The notes: generated from the letters alone by a model not told the origin. A stretch of DNA of 64,000 nucleotides from Rhea pennata (GCF_028389875.1 NC_084667.1:59188570-59252569); one strand, 5' to 3'; counted from the first letter of the stretch, positions 19,301 to 33,424 are shown. Program-made: numbers and translations.

Positions 19301-22300
19301 AGAGTATATATGGTATGGCCTTTCACCCGCCTCTCCCCAAGGCCAGCAAACTGCCAAATGGCAACTATGAGGAAATTTCAGCAGGAAATGTTAATTTTAA
19401 TAAGAAAAGAAAAAGCCTAAGGAAGAAAGTCAAAGTTAGCTTTCGCTGTCAGTGGAAACTGCTTGCTTCCATGGGACCCAGGAACATTAGACCCAGAGGA
19501 TTCAACTCATATGAGCAGCTCTGCTGGACTTTCTGTCTAGCCTTATCTTTTAAGGTCCAATTTAGCATCCAGTAACATGAACAAAGTGTCTCTGAATTGC
19601 ACCTGCCTGCAAAAGGTGCAAGAACCGTACTTTCCACTGTAGGTTTTAATGTGCTCTAATGTCACGCCCGTGTTTTCAAACAGCCTGCTGTGTGCTTCAG
19701 CAGAACAATAGCAGTATCTGAACAGGGATAAGACCTTAATAAACCTGTTCACCTTGTTAAACAAAGAGGACTTTGATTCTACTGGGACAGCGCATTTAGT
19801 GAAAACTTTATTTGCAAACAGGCCTTTCCCTTTAGCATAATAGAAAACTCCGTTGACCTCCAAAGGCTTTTGAATTCACATGCAGCAAAGAAATGGCAAG
19901 GTGAGCACCTGACTTTCAATCTGTTTGCTAGATCTGCCACTCCTGGCCCAGCCTCAGTGCATAACCTTCATTTATTTCCTCCACACTTGCAGCTGAGAGT
20001 TTCACCATCAGCTCCTGAACGCTTTGAAAAACTTTTCAGCCCCACTCAAAATGGTGACAGCGACGAGAGAGAAGGATTAAAGGACATTGTGGGATGTCAT
20101 AGGAACTACGATATCTCTTCCATTCTCTGCTAATATTTTATAGGGCCTTATTTCCTCATCTATTTGTCTTATGCAAATACTTCCTATCAGCAGATAAACC
20201 AGCCTGCGCCACCAGGCTACGTGATTAAGGTGTCTGGGCTCGAGGTGGCACAGTGGCAGCACGTGTGCCAGGCAGAACAGGCGGATTTTTTCTGTCTAAA
20301 AAATCATTTGTACTAAGTATAAGGAATTTGCTCAACACAAATGAAATATCTAGCACAATGTTTTACAGAGCACCACAGACTGGACCCTCTAATCTAGCCA
20401 AAATAAGCCCAGTGCAGAACTGGGAGGGAGGCAGGATTGGAAACATGGCTGTAATCCCTTTACCCCCTGGGATGGCTGATGGCCCTGCCTGTTCAGTGCT
20501 GACAGTAAATTAGACCAGCCCCAGAGAGACCTAATACAAACCTAGCTGCTAATGTGACATCCAGGAGCTGCTGGAGGTCACCAACAATGCTTCCTTTCTT
20601 CTAAGGAAAGCAACTGGGGACTAATTTCCAAGACTGCCATGTATTAATTGTTTCCTTCAGTGGAAACATGCCTAGGATACAGGGATCAGATCTAAACCCA
20701 CTGACGTCCTTGGAAATCTTCCCATTGACTTCTGCGATCTTTGAATCAGTCGTTAACTTCTGTGGCTGTGCAGAAACAGGGATATGCAGTGCTCTGCAGC
20801 AATCTTTTCAAGATGTATTTGGGATTGTACCTCCATATGGCAACCTGTAGTTTAGGAGCTTAATCATTAGACAGGAACAAGACTAGCTGGAAGATTTTTC
20901 ACTTTCTTGCAAGGAGTTAATTTTCTCCTCTGCTATATTAGACATCATACATGTATTGTCATTAGTTTCTTACCCCCCTCCAGGTCAGAGAGATGCTTAA
21001 TCACTGCTTGTCAAGTCCTGCCCCTCCATATTTCAACTTGCCAAATTAAAATGCTGCTATTTGCTCCCTGGGCAGCCTGTAATAAACCAGGGCAGCAATC
21101 AATAAACGTCCTTAACTGGAGCTCAGGCTGCAGGCGGAAGTGTTGCCTAAAACAACGAAGGGAGGATAAATCCTTGTTTCCTTCCCCCGGCACCACCGGT
21201 CACACGTACGCGCTGATTCACTCGTTAGCTGGCCACGAGCAGAGGTGCCGCAGCCGAGGCGCTGCAGAGCAGCCAAGGACGAGGTGCACGAGGAGCCGGG
21301 AAGGTTTCAGGTGTCCGTAGCCCTGGGCAGCTCCCAGCATTGCCACCACCCCGGAGTCTCCATGCCGGAGGGCCCACGGCACAGCAAACGCAGCAGCAGC
21401 AGTGCTTCCCATATCATCCCCTCCTATGGGACAAATTTCATGTTGGTCTCACACAAGTCTGGGGTGGCCTCTGCCATCCACCCGTGTATAATTGCTCTGC
21501 ACCCCGCCAGTAGGAGCCGGGGATTTCTCCCTGGCCTCCGCAGGTTTCTATCTCCAAGCTTGCAGGTCCATAACTGTGGTCAGAGTTGCAAACACTGCTC
21601 AGATACATGTGATGCCCTCCTCCTCCCCGTGTTTGCTCCCTTCTTGTTCATTAGACATCTTTGGAAGCAAATGAACATCATCCTTCTCCCACCAGCTGTC
21701 CTGCTGGAAGCTAGCGAGAACATTCTTCTTACAGGCACTTAACCTTTGGTCAAGGCTACATGACTGTAATAAAACTAAAGTAAAAATTAGTCCACAGCGT
21801 TCCCTGCTGCAGTTAAACCCAAAGGCGTTGCCAGGACAGGAAAGCTGCTTCTTGTTGCAACTTGCTGATTAAATTGAGGTACCGAATGCTTCTTCAAAGG
21901 GCAGCCTAAATAAGGGTTGTTAATTCTGCCGGTGACACAGCCAGCAACTGATGTGGAAAAGGGTTGATGGGTGGCAAAAACTACCACCTGAAAATGATTT
22001 TTTTTAAAAAAGGAAAAAAGTTTACCTGATCCTGACTTGTGAACAAGGCTGATCAATAAATGCTTTTTTCTTTACCAGCTCTGAGCTAATTAAGGGACAG
22101 CTGTGCTAAGGCCCAGGCTGAGGCCATGCTCTAGACTGGGCACAGCCAGAGGGCCTGTCCCCGGTGCCCAGCGCAGGCAGCCCCAAGCTGGCGCCGGCAG
22201 GGACAACTTCACATTGGAAAATGCAACTGCAGCTACAGGGCTTCCAGTCTGGAGGCATCAACGTGGCGTCGCTCCACATTACATGGGGTGACCGGCTCAC

Positions 22301-22639
22301 GGCTCTGCTCCGGTATGGCTGCGTTGAGCAAAGCTGCCCAAGACATGTAGGCTCACCCCAAGGAGAAAGTCATCTGCTGAACGGGATGAAATCACTCCCT
22401 CATCCCTCCCCGGCTCCAGGCCCTGCAGCAGTCCCCTCCTGAGCTGCCTCTTGCAGTCATCAGCCCGTCCATGAATCACTTCAACTCACTGCAACAGCAG
22501 AAAACCACCCAAGGGTTTTTTTTTATTATTATTATTTCCCCCTGACATTTTTATGAGTTAAGCAATTCACAGCAGGGCTCCGAAGGATGCCAAGCCTGGT
22601 GTGAGGAGAGCTGTAGGGACACGAGCCAGGAGAAGGAGC
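16311..22639. other. Intergenic, no gene recognised
   Basis: The stretch contains a T21 tract (16485-16505), a short CpG-rich piece at about 16930-17080, an AT-rich run with many TAAT/ATTA cores at 18191-18224, a TATATAAAA sequence at 18752-18760, and GC-rich bits at about 21180-21410 and 22100-22200. None is accompanied by a convincing coding exon. Nothing resembling tRNA, snRNA or retroposon ends was found. Confidence 0.5.
16485..16505. repeat. T21 homopolymer
   Basis: This is an uninterrupted run of 21 T followed by a GC-rich stretch (CCGAGCGGCGG). Reading the other strand as a poly(A) tail, no AATAAA lies just before it, so it is probably simple sequence and not a retrocopy tail. Confidence 0.9.
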
Positions 22640-23130
22640 TACCCCTTTGGGGGATGGTGAGCTGCCAGACTGGCTCCTTGGGGCCAGGGGAGCCGCGTGC
22701 TCAGGGACGTGCCGGAGGCTGCGTGGGAAAACAGGGGTGCAGCCTCTTCATCCGGGGGTGCACGGCTTTCACCGCAAGGGCAGGTTCTCTTCCGTGGCCT
22801 GTGACGGGAGAAGGGGAGCCCATGCTCCACGCAGCGCATGTCCCCACGTTCGTAGTGAGGACAAAATGGTTCATCTCTGCTCCACTTGCTGCCCGTGTCT
22901 GTGGCCCTTGCCAGCCTGGGCACGAGAGGAGCTGCGAAGGCATTCATCAGCAGGAAATCTCCAGTGACTGATGTCACCAGTTAGCTGTGTGATCCCCAAA
23001 CCCTTCGCCCTGACGGGCATGCTCGCGGGGCAAACAGCCCCACGGCGCCCACAGCCATTGCTCCAGGGACCGCGTCTGCTGCGCGGCATCTAGCCCTACC
23101 CGTGCTCGCGCGGATGTTAAGCAGCGCTGG
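22640..23130. other. GC-rich patch of moderate CpG content
   Basis: G+C is raised and open frames overlap on both strands, but CpG density is lower than in the 49-kb and 59-kb islands. The overlapping frames have no recognisable domains and are most simply explained by scarce stop codons. No gene is assigned. Confidence 0.4.
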
Positions 23131-26100
23131 CACGGAAAGGTCCTGCTCGGCTTTAGCAACGGTGTAAGAAAACCGGGTACTGTGCCAGTAGCAAGCATTT
23201 GCAGACTTAGGCCCTGTATTTAAGTGGTTCCAAATGCTTAACGTTGATGTCTCATTAGACACAATAAAAAGACGTCAGCGATACGGAATGGGGTTGCGTG
23301 ACGGTGGATTTACCCCAGAGGCATTTGGGTAATCTCTATAGTAATTGCATCTTGCTTTGTACATTTTTGCCCAGTGAAAACTAAAAGCAGTACCTGTCTT
23401 AAGCACAGGCACAGGCATTTTAATTTCACTTGAACACACAAAGCAGTGAGAGGTGGTTTTCTTTCCTGCTGTCTCTGCTTGGGTTCCTGAGTGCATCTAC
23501 AAGTGCTTGCATTTGTTCACCCAATGCCCACACTTCCTTGACACAGTAAAATATCAGCAATATCCGTTCGATTTGATACCAGTCTGGAGGAAGTATATTT
23601 TTCAGTTCTTGCCTTATCTTTCTCTGTGAGCCCTAAAAAATAAGTATTCAAAAGTTAGTTCTTGAGTTGACATATGGAGCAAAACTAGGCAAATTAAGTT
23701 GTGGAATGATGCTTTGCTCATAGACACAACTCTCAGGGAAGCTTCAGATTAAAAATCATGTGCTATTTAACAAGCGACTGTCTTGTGGGTATATCAGGCA
23801 CTTAAAGCTAGGAGCTGGAAGAACTCACTGCTGGAAAATACAGCTAGGATACTCTCCTGATCATGCTTGCACTTCATTTCAATTGCATGAAATGGCTTGA
23901 TGGACTTTGCTTGTCCTAGGAGTCTATTTTGGTCTGTGTTGAGCTCTGTCGGTGCAGCTGCCGTTTAGTCATTATTATTTTATTTTGCCTTCATTATTTT
24001 CACTCGGATCATCAATGTTGGCCCAAACCTAACATGACAATTGTCTTACAAACTGAAGAGCTATGTCAGGTCAGAAGTCCTTTCCAAAGCTCTCTTCAGC
24101 AGAAGAGGGATCCCTAGGGGGCTTTGAAGCAGATCCTAAGTAGATATATGGCACAACAGCTGCGAGTACTGGAAGGAGAAAAGATTGTAGGGATAGAGTA
24201 AAGGAAACAGAAGGTTACACAGATTGCCCAAAATATCCTCTCGTTCTTGCCTGATTTTAAGTCAGTCTTGTCTCCAACTGTAATACATCTACTAATGCAA
24301 TTCTAAGAAGCACTTTTCCCTGGCCTCCTTTTCCTGCTGTGATCTAATCTCTCTTTCGTTGCCACTGACACTGGAAGCTGAAGGCAGGGGTCAATGGTGT
24401 TGCATTTGCAGCTGCCAAGGTGGACAGAAAAAAATAAAGGCAATCCTGGCTGATCTACTAATATTGCACAGCCACGTGTTTTACTAACTAGCTGCATCGT
24501 ACTGTCCCATACACACCCCAGCACCAGAGACCTGCACGTACACACGGAGTTGCCCCACGCTTCTAACCAAGTTTTCCTTCTGTCTCCATCTTCTCTTGCA
24601 ATCAGCCTCCAGGAATTTCCAGTTCACACAACAGAAATATTCTGCTGTGACAGCTCTCAGATACAACCCGAAGCCTGAGAGGTGCTACCATGGTGCTGAC
24701 TGGGAGAAAATATGCCTTGTCAACTCAGTTCTCAGGTGACAATAAGTGTCACATGAATCATCGAGATACCAGCCGGAGAGCACTATTAGTGTCAAGGAGA
24801 ATAATGCAAAAGATAAGGAGCGTGGAAGAGCACGAGCAGCCCACTCTAATTACTCCCGTCAGTAACAAGTAAATGAATCGAAGCAAGCAAAAAAAGAATA
24901 AAGCTGAGAAAAGCACTCCTTATTGCCTGATGGAGAGGGAGGAAGCCCAGATTGGCAGAAGAGAATATGAGCAGCAGTAAGAAAAGCAGAGCCTGAAGCT
25001 GCATTGGCCACACACTGCCTTGTGTGACTTTGGCTAAGCTCAATCTTTGTTGTGGAAAATAGGCACAGTGCTCCCTTTCTTGCAGGAACTGCACCCCCAA
25101 ATTAAACACAGAGGTAACGAGGTAGGAGTCTTCTGGCCACCTCATGGGCAGAGGTCTCATCAGAAGTATGGCGTTGCTGGAGAGCTGTGCTGTGCCGGAG
25201 ATGCTCGCAGCCAAGGATGTTCTGCCGGGCAGCTGCCTCCTGCGATGTCTGCAGCTCCGCGCCCATCTCCTGCAGACCTTGGTGCTTTCCCCCTTCCACT
25301 TGAAAATGGTGGGAATGTACCTCCAGACACTCGTGCTCTTGTCAGGATGGTGCTTGGCTCATGCCACCATCCATGCAGCAACCAGCTGGCTGTTTCCACA
25401 AACAGCTCATTTCCCATGGGAGCCTTACCTATGCAAATATCCCAATAAATTAGCTTTTTTAAAAAACAAATACTCCATGCCATGAATCTTTTCTAAGCTG
25501 CTCTTTTAGCAGACAGCTTCTGACGTGGGAGATCTTCTGGGAGGGCAGCGTTGCGGCTGAATGAACATATATAGCCATACATACGTATATATCTGGGAAT
25601 GAGAGACAACAGCTGTCATGGCAGTGTTCAGAAGACTGACTAATCAGGCCAGTTTTATACTTTACAAGCTAAACTTTACTGATTTTGTTCTTTAACAGGA
25701 CACTTCTTCCCACTGTTCATTCTTACACAGAAGTAGTCATCACTACTCTGTATCCAAAATCCTTAGTCTTTAACATGTATACCCTAAACTAGCTATGAGT
25801 ACACAACACCACAGAGCTGATGCCATCTCACTGACAGAGACTGAGGTTGATCAAGGATTGAGAGCTCTGTGACAGGCAAGGTCAGGACAAAGGGGGACCT
25901 GTCTTCCTTCTTTTCAGATTTTCCTCCCTTATGCTTGGTGATTTTATGCTATTGCCTCATCTGCTCTCCAGAACGGCGGATCTTCTCTGCTTCTGATCTT
26001 GCTTATCTGGCTTTTGGATTTGCCAGTCATCATTTTTGTGTGTTTGGGAGAACGTCCTGCCTCTTTGCAGGCCCTTGTGCTCATCTTGCCTGACAAATTC

Positions 26101-26935
26101 CGTTAGCTGGAGGTCTCCAATGTGCAGCTACCCCCACCTCTGCCTCTGCAGGGTCACACTGCTCACGTGCTTATGGAAAATCCTTCCACATCGTGCTTGG
26201 CTCTGCTATCACAGTGTTGCAAAACGCTAACATACTGGTAGTTACCCTGTTTTTGTAGGCTTGTATTTGGGTTCAAGACAAGCTAATATTAAACCTCCAA
26301 GACTCCCTTTATGATTTACAGGTGTCACAGACCCCTGCTTTGGTGACTGCTCCCCTCCTTGATGGGATAGAAATTCTCCATTCCCCTCACCCTGAGGCTG
26401 AACCCAGGATGGCATACTCTCCTTGCTGGCTCGAGGCTCACTGCAGCTATAGAACTGAGTTTCTCTTCTTAGGGCAAAGCACTGTCTCTATCTTTCCTTG
26501 CGATTTTCTTGCACCATCTTGATGGGCCTTCAGCTGCTTCTGGTGTGCATACAATTCTTGGATTTTTCATCATTAAGATACATGCCATAAGTTACAAGAA
26601 AAAGACAGACAGTCAACATGCATGTAGTCGTAAAGGGGTCAAGGAATCAACATCATGTGATTCCTGTTCCTGTATTTGAATATTCTGTAAAACATCATAC
26701 CACACTACTACTCATGAATACTCCTCTTTCTATCCCAGCATCTTCTCTCCAGTTACAAGGGTCTCCGACATTATAGCAAATCTTTTGGCTGAGAACTAGC
26801 ATGGCTGAAGCCCATTCATGTGAGTTTTAATCAAACCATGCAACCAGGCTCTTTCGCTCCTCGTTCTGGTGGCCAGAGATACTCACCATCATGTTCTGTT
26901 AATACCCTCTGCTCTGGAGCAGCAGTATCAACTCA

Positions 26936-27076
26936 GATCCTGATTTAGACTCTCCACATCCAGGAAGGAAGGAGTGTTTCACAATCTGATTCAGAGTCTC
27001 CTGATGTTCAGGAGAAGGGCTTGTTCCAGCCCTGATTCATGCTGTTGTGATCTGATTCAAACCCTCCTGGCCTGAA
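26936..27076 (+). repeat. Degenerate tandem repeat, period about 46 bp
   Basis: Copies of a unit starting CTGATTYAGA (with CTCC and a later CAGGA) begin at about 26939, 26985 and 27031, which is exact 46-base spacing. A further half copy begins at about 27051. The copies differ by many substitutions, so the array is old. The CTGATT cores and the 46-base spacing are directly visible. The full alignment is approximate. Confidence 0.5.
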
Positions 27077-27192
27077 AGGGAACTGGGACTATGACTCAGA
27101 CATCCAGGTTCAGAACAGGGTCACTCAGGACCTCCAGAGATCATAACTGGTCTGACCTCTCTAAAAACACCTCTATCCCTTTGCTAACTACT

Positions 27193-27241
27193 GAGATGAG
27201 ATGCTATTGCCTGAGCACTTGAGATGAGCTGGTTTGAGATG
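27193..27241 (+). repeat. Four GAGATG motifs within 49 bases
   Basis: GAGATG begins at 27193, 27198, 27221 and 27236, within longer similar units (TTGAGATG). It is probably another decayed piece of the same repeat-prone segment that starts at 26.9 kb. Confidence 0.5.
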
Positions 27242-29029
27242 CACTATATACCAGAGCAACACGAAGAAGTTCAGAGAACACTAGGGCATGAGGATATTCA
27301 GACTGAAGCTGTCCCATGAGTAGATGCTAACCCATCTTTGGTCCATGCTGCACTTCCAACCTGTTGCAAGAACCTGCCTGACACAGTGCCAGGTTTGTTC
27401 TGCAGACTCTGCTGGCCTGATGCCCTTTGTGTCCTGCCTTGAAGAGTTCAGTGAGCTTTCTCAGCATCAGCAGTGCAGGGTTGTTGGGTTTTGTACCTCG
27501 TGCTAACATTTATGCAACCTGACAGTGGCTCTTTAACTCATAATCCCTCAGAGAAGCAGACTGTGTGTTCCTTCCAACTCAGATCAGTCTGGACCTCATC
27601 AGTTCTTCTCACTCAAGTGTATCTAGAGAGGCAGCAGATGCACAGACCCAGGCAAAATTGCAGTTCTTTACTACAGTGTTACTGGAATCAAGGCCAATGA
27701 ATTTTACACTAAATTGGAACAGAATTCATTGGCAAAACCCCTTTGGCTTCCCCAGAACTTCTGATCTCTCTTGGTATATTTTCATTTTTTCATTCCAAAT
27801 TTCCAGTTATGTTTAAAATTGAGGTTTGGATAGACCACTACACGCAAACTGCTGACACAGTCTGTGTTGATGTCCTTATTCTCAGTGCTCTTGGGTATTT
27901 ACTGATCCTGCTTTGTCAGTGCTCAGTACTTGAGTGTGCATACACTGAGGAGACTAAAGCTTCAGAAAATTGGGGAATTCTTCACTGGCATCCATTGACA
28001 AACAGTGAGAAAAGCTGAGGGAGGATCTAGAGTGGAATCATTAACATTACCTTGTGAACACGAGAGTCCTCTTCACCAGTGCTTCTAGCAGAAACCATCC
28101 TCAGATGCGGGCTGGACTGGTCAACTTTCAGGTAGACTAGAGACATCAAATACTTTCTACTGGATCTCTATGCCCTATGGGGAAAAGGGGGGTGCTCAAG
28201 CAGACTTGAGACACACCCGGAAATCTCTGGTGGTGCCTGCCTCTCTCTCTGCTGCATCATTATGTGTTGAAAGAGATAGGTAGCATCATCCTTCCACAGG
28301 GACCTCAGATCTGCAAATCTGATGGGACAGCACACTAACTTTTGCCAGACTAGAGTTCCCCCCAACACTTAGTTTCCCAAATTTCTGGTCAGAGGATTAA
28401 GACAATGTCGTTTTAGGATTTTGTTTTTAAATACTCCTCCTAAAAAATGAACGCATTATACTGATCATGAGCAGAAAGATTTGCAGCCCATAGCTACTCT
28501 GCAGAAATAATCAGGGGGACTGTAAACTTTGGCAGTTGAGCTGGGACAACTGGGACCACTCTGGTACCAACAAGTACAAGGGCTGCAGCTTGGGCTTGTG
28601 GTACTGTTAGCTGGATGATAAACTAAAACGACCAATACTGATCAAAATCAAATACACATAAAAGATGTCACTAAATGTAATGACATTTGAACTGTCCCCC
28701 TGGGCCTTCAAGTCAAGAGCCAAAGAAGAAGGGAAGCGGGATGTCTAACGTCGGCTGTCTCTGGTTGCTTGCAGAAGGCAAGGGGAAGTGGTTCAGCCCT
28801 TGCTCTTGAAGCTTTCACAACACTGAGGGCTAAAACCACCTGAGAGGAGAGAATTCTGCCTTCTGAAGCCCACGTCGTAGCAGAACCCAAGACGCGGTGA
28901 GACCAGCAAGCATTTTTAACGCGGAATTCTCTATCAAGAAATTCACAGTTTCTTTCTGCTCCTTAATTTTGCTTGTGTAGAGTAGCTTCTATTTCAGAAA
29001 GGGAAAAAATGCCTGGCATGCCCGGACGC

Positions 29030-29460
29030 ACTGCTCTGGGCTCTGGCCATGCGCTCATCATGGAAACAGGCCGAGCTTTCCCTGGGCACCGGCGCTCGGC
29101 AATCGTCTGCCTCGCTAAAAAAAAATAAAAGAAGAAGAAGAAGAAGAAGAAGAAGCAGTGATCATAACTTACAACTTATCCTAACGCTGAGATCGCTGGC
29201 GTTTTCCACAGTGCAAACGGGACAAGCGCCAGGAAGCCGAGGCTGGGGGCTCTGGCGTGTTTATTCCCCGCCGAGCGCGGACCTCCGCGCTCGCGGCCGC
29301 GGAGGGAGGCTTTGTCTGCGCTTCGAGCGGAGCACAACCCCCCCGAGGACACACGGGTCCGTTTGCCAAGGGGCAACGCGCTCTGGGCTCGGGGTGGGCT
29401 TGCTGGCGAGGCAGGGCGGGACGGGAGCACTGACAAGTCCGGCGCCAGCATCGCTTCTGA
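29030..29460. other. CpG-rich patch with a GAA microsatellite
   Basis: Dense CpG and several CGCGG/GCGGCCGC strings occur over about 400 bases. A GAA repeat lies at the upstream edge. Immediately downstream (about 29470-29760) the sequence turns AT-rich with the texture of a conserved noncoding element. No start codon with a protein-like frame is recognised. The open frames read mostly as Arg/Ala/Pro shadows. Confidence 0.65.
29131..29155 (+). repeat. (GAA)8 microsatellite
   Basis: This is a perfect run of GAA units preceded by A-rich sequence. It is a simple trinucleotide repeat, probably polymorphic in length. Confidence 0.95.
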
Positions 29461-32400
29461 AAACTCCACTTTCGCTGTGATCTGAGAACCTATTTATGGC
29501 TCTTTGCTAAATCTGGCAGGGCCGGGTAGGAAAATGTACTTAAAGCCTCACGAAAACCGTGTTTCTCCCTTGTTGAATAGCTTGTGGGATTTCAAAATAT
29601 ACCAGAGCCTTTGAGACTTACCACCGGTCTCCAAACAGTTAATGTGAAACAAACTGCAGCATGGTTAAGTAATTCCTTTTTACATGATGCAGCTGCAATT
29701 TGTTCTTCATTGGCATTAGAACCAAATAACTTGGAAGTAAAATTTTTAGTCAAATGAGGACAGAGCTAAGTGACCAGCTATCCTGCTACTCTGTCTGCCT
29801 CAAATTCATTTTTTTTTTCCAGATACTGATGCAGGCTTAGATATTTGCATTCGCTCGCTCTTTCTTAGGCGATCAGCAGAGTTTTGCTCCCTCAGCTTTC
29901 ATCATGAGAAATACATTAGCAGATCGGTAATCTATGCAGTTACATTACCGTTTTCCTCACTGAAAGGAAACACACACACTGCCACAAATCATTAACGCAT
30001 TAAATCTGTACCTCGGGGCTGCGCTGACGGTAGAAGTAACAGCGCGGCGTTGCAATAGCGGCAGCACTTCCAGTTACGGTGGGCAACCTTGGGCGACCTT
30101 GCCAACGTTTTGAGCACCGCACCCAGTTTATCTGAGCAACCTGCAAACTCAGTGCAAGCCTGCGTACGGCGAACAGTCTCGCTATGGGTTTCCGTGTTTC
30201 GTATTTTCTGTTTAAGTATTTCTTGACGTCTTTTTCAATAGCTTCAAAACTGGGAGAATCGAGTAGAATCGGGATAAAGACAGTCAGTCTGAACCCAGCC
30301 AGAGAGTTTCCAATCGGGGGGTTTGGGCTGGGCCTCTTGATTCGTATGAGTGGAGCACGACCGGTTTCACTGCGCTCTGCCTGCTCGTGTTAATTTTCCT
30401 TTTGGCCCATGCACTCAAACCCATTCGGTTTGAAGGATACAGCACAGCACCTCTCCATCACCTCTGCAGCCGTGTCCCAACCTATTTATATTTACACCCG
30501 AATCTTGGGCTCAGGCCTGCTGATGTCACGGGGCTTTGCACACTGTGCAGGCCTGCTGGCGTTGAGGTCACTCCCAGGATCCTTTTTTAACTAACAAGAC
30601 AAAAGTGAGTACATTAATCAAAGAGCTGATGTTGTTATATTGCCTAGCATCAACCATCCATCTCTGGAGATTTGAAGCTACAAGAAAAATCCCTTTTCTT
30701 TTTTGTGAAATAAATAGCAATCTCACTATGAACATTAGCTGAAAGAGGATCAGACTCCTCAAATGAGAAAAGTCCAAGTTTAGTTACTAAAGCCACTGTC
30801 ATCTTCCTCTGTTTCTGATTCTTTTGGGCTGATAGATGCAGGTTTCCAGTCGCCTGCTCTGGCGTGACCTTCACCGAATGACCCCTTTTTGGAGCTGGCT
30901 ACTCTGCATCGTGCTGTCAGCGATCTCCTTCCTTCACCAGCTGCACAGGAGCTGATTTATTTGCCCTTTAAGAAAACCTTCTTCCCCTAGACATTTCTTC
31001 TTCCAATTATCCAAACCTTTGTTTCTTTTTCACTGCCTGGCAAACGCTATTTATATTCACAGCTGCTGAAGTATCTTCTTCCCAATAGCAGGTGAAGAAG
31101 ATTCCTATCACAGCACATGCTCTAAAAAAATCCTAAGCAAGAATCTGCTTTCTGAAGCCATTTGATGCTACCTGCCCTTTGCCTTGCCAAAATTGCCTCT
31201 CAGTATTTTAGTGGCATGCAGGAAATGACAGGAATTTCCCTGGGAGGAGGGTAAAGGATTTTTTTTCCCTAGGAGGAAAATTAAAGGAAAGCACCAAGCA
31301 CATGGCTGAAAGTAGTGGTGCCACCTCCCCTTCTTCATCTCTCACATTGAAGTAACGTGGCTTATCCAGCCTTGATCAGGGAACCAGCCAACCTTGCTCC
31401 TTTTCCACATGAGATTAAATTTCTGATGGTCTGTCTCCTTGAAGCAGCTCATACCATGGGCACAAGAGAAAGAGCAGAAGTGGGAAGGAGACGGAGATGG
31501 GAGAAGAAGCCCCTGTCCCAGCAATAACTATCCCATGCATCACTTTGAGGCTTCACTGTTAGCCTGGTACCCTAGAGGTCCACCTGTGTTTGGAGATCTC
31601 TGCCTGGGAGTTGTTAATTAGATGTAGCTGTAACACAAGTCCAGATTCGAGGAGATGTGGCATAGTCACACAGGAGCTCTGGCTTCTGGCCTTCAGCCTG
31701 AGCTACAGAGCTCCCCCTGTCCCCATTCCCGCAGCTACACGCAGGCAAACGCTCGCAGGGTCAGCAAAACCCACGTCGCAAAGCCCGGAGCTCAGCTCCC
31801 TCCCCTCAGTGTCGAGAGAGCCAAACCGTCGTCCCGTCTGGGGAGCTGGAGCTCTGCCGTTCTAGGTCGTCCCGCCGCAGAGCAGTGCTCTCCTCTGAAC
31901 TGCGCTCGGTTCCTTTCTTGTAAAGGTCCGTATTCAAAGCAACTGTGATTAAAATTGAGCCTTGTGTTAAAACTGACCCTCTCGTTAACAATTGCACTGC
32001 AGCTATTCAGAACTTTTAAGATTTAACCTAGCGCAACAGGGCCTGTAGGCTCAACTGCATGACAAATGATTAAAATAGGTTAAAATGATAAAAAGTCCGT
32101 CATCAGCAAATTAAGAACAATGCCAATGACCGAGAAAGGATCGCAAACCTAACTCTCCTTAGCTTTAAAGGATGGCTTTTGCCATGTGGCAATTTGCCAA
32201 CCCAAGGGCAAAGACTTGGTACAAGCACCAAACCTACCCGCTCCAGCTTCAGCTGGACGGCACCACTGGTGTGGACTTAGTCCCACCGGTCCCCCAGCAG
32301 GGTCAGTCCGGCACAGCCGTTCCAGAGTTCGCAGACCGCATGGGTGTACTGAGGAGGGAACTGCTGTGCCACCATCCATTCTCAGTCCTTAAAAGTTTTG

Positions 32401-33424
32401 CAGTTGCTCAAAGCGCTGAGGAAGGAATGAACGAGCTGCTACTCCGTCTGGAGAGAGGTCAATAAATTACACCCAAGCAAATTGCCAATCTGATTATGTT
32501 CTCCGCTGTCTGCGGCCTTATCAGCTTCATTCCAGGCACCAGTGTGCTACAGCAATTAGTTTTAATTCAAGTGCTGTCACCTTGTGCTCAAGTTCAATGT
32601 GCTGGCATCTCATGTGAGACTGACAAGCGATATCGTAGCTCTGGGCGCTATCCTAATAACACTCCACTGCCAAATATTTTAAAGGGGTGGTGATGCTAAG
32701 GAGATGCGCTGAGGTATCTACACTCAAGGTAGCTTTTAGAAGACCCTGGATTTAACGTTCCACAACATTACGGGGCAACCCTAAAATAATAATGAAAAGA
32801 GCAAGCCATGTAAGAATAGGCTGCTAAGGAGCAAAAGGAAGGCATTGCTGTGTTCCCTGAGAGCCCAGCCATAAAGCAGGGCAATAACTCCGTATAAAAC
32901 AGTAGCAAGTTTATTCCAGGAGGACAAGGGGGAGCAAGTCAAAACAGAGCCACAGAAAAATAGAAGAATGTTCTTGTACACTACTAAGAAAAAGCGTTCA
33001 GCATGGTATAACCCATTAAGAGCAGACTAATCTCTAGAGAGGGGCTGAAACCACACAACTGGAGTATTCAGTAGGCCACATGCATGTGAGACTCTCAAGG
33101 AAACAGTGCCAGTCTTGCGCAAATATCTCAGCGAGGACACATTTATCATACCTTTTAGCCCACAGTGCCAAACCAGCATGCCAGTCCTCATGCATCACTG
33201 GCTGATATCAATCAGGCGGCAGCTGTAAAACACCCCATGCCTGGGAATGCTATCCATGTGCAAGCATTCACGTGCACGGGTGTGCCTGTGAAATACCTGC
33301 TACTATTTCGGGCATCGTTAGAACCTAACAGTCTCAACTTCCAAAAGTTGCTCTGATTTTTGGGCCTTTCTGCCTTGGAAAAGCAAGCCTAACACATATG
33401 AAGAGGTCCTGAGAAACACCTGGT
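29461..33424. other. Intergenic with several blocks resembling conserved noncoding elements
   Basis: AT-rich, non-repetitive blocks at about 29470-29990, 31930-32110 and 32470-32690 have the look of slowly evolving enhancer DNA, with ATTA/TAAT cores, E-boxes and little low-complexity sequence. No coding exon or RNA gene is recognised. This classification rests on texture, not on a measured alignment. Confidence 0.35.

Larger units (their letters stand above)
23131..29029. other. Intergenic, no gene recognised
   Basis: The sequence is mixed to AT-rich. The main structure is a decayed tandem repeat at about 26936-27245 (listed separately). A frame at 27743-28018 encodes a hydrophobic stretch, but it lacks homology that I recognise and has no splice or promoter context. 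No RNA gene or retroposon end was recognised. Confidence 0.5.
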
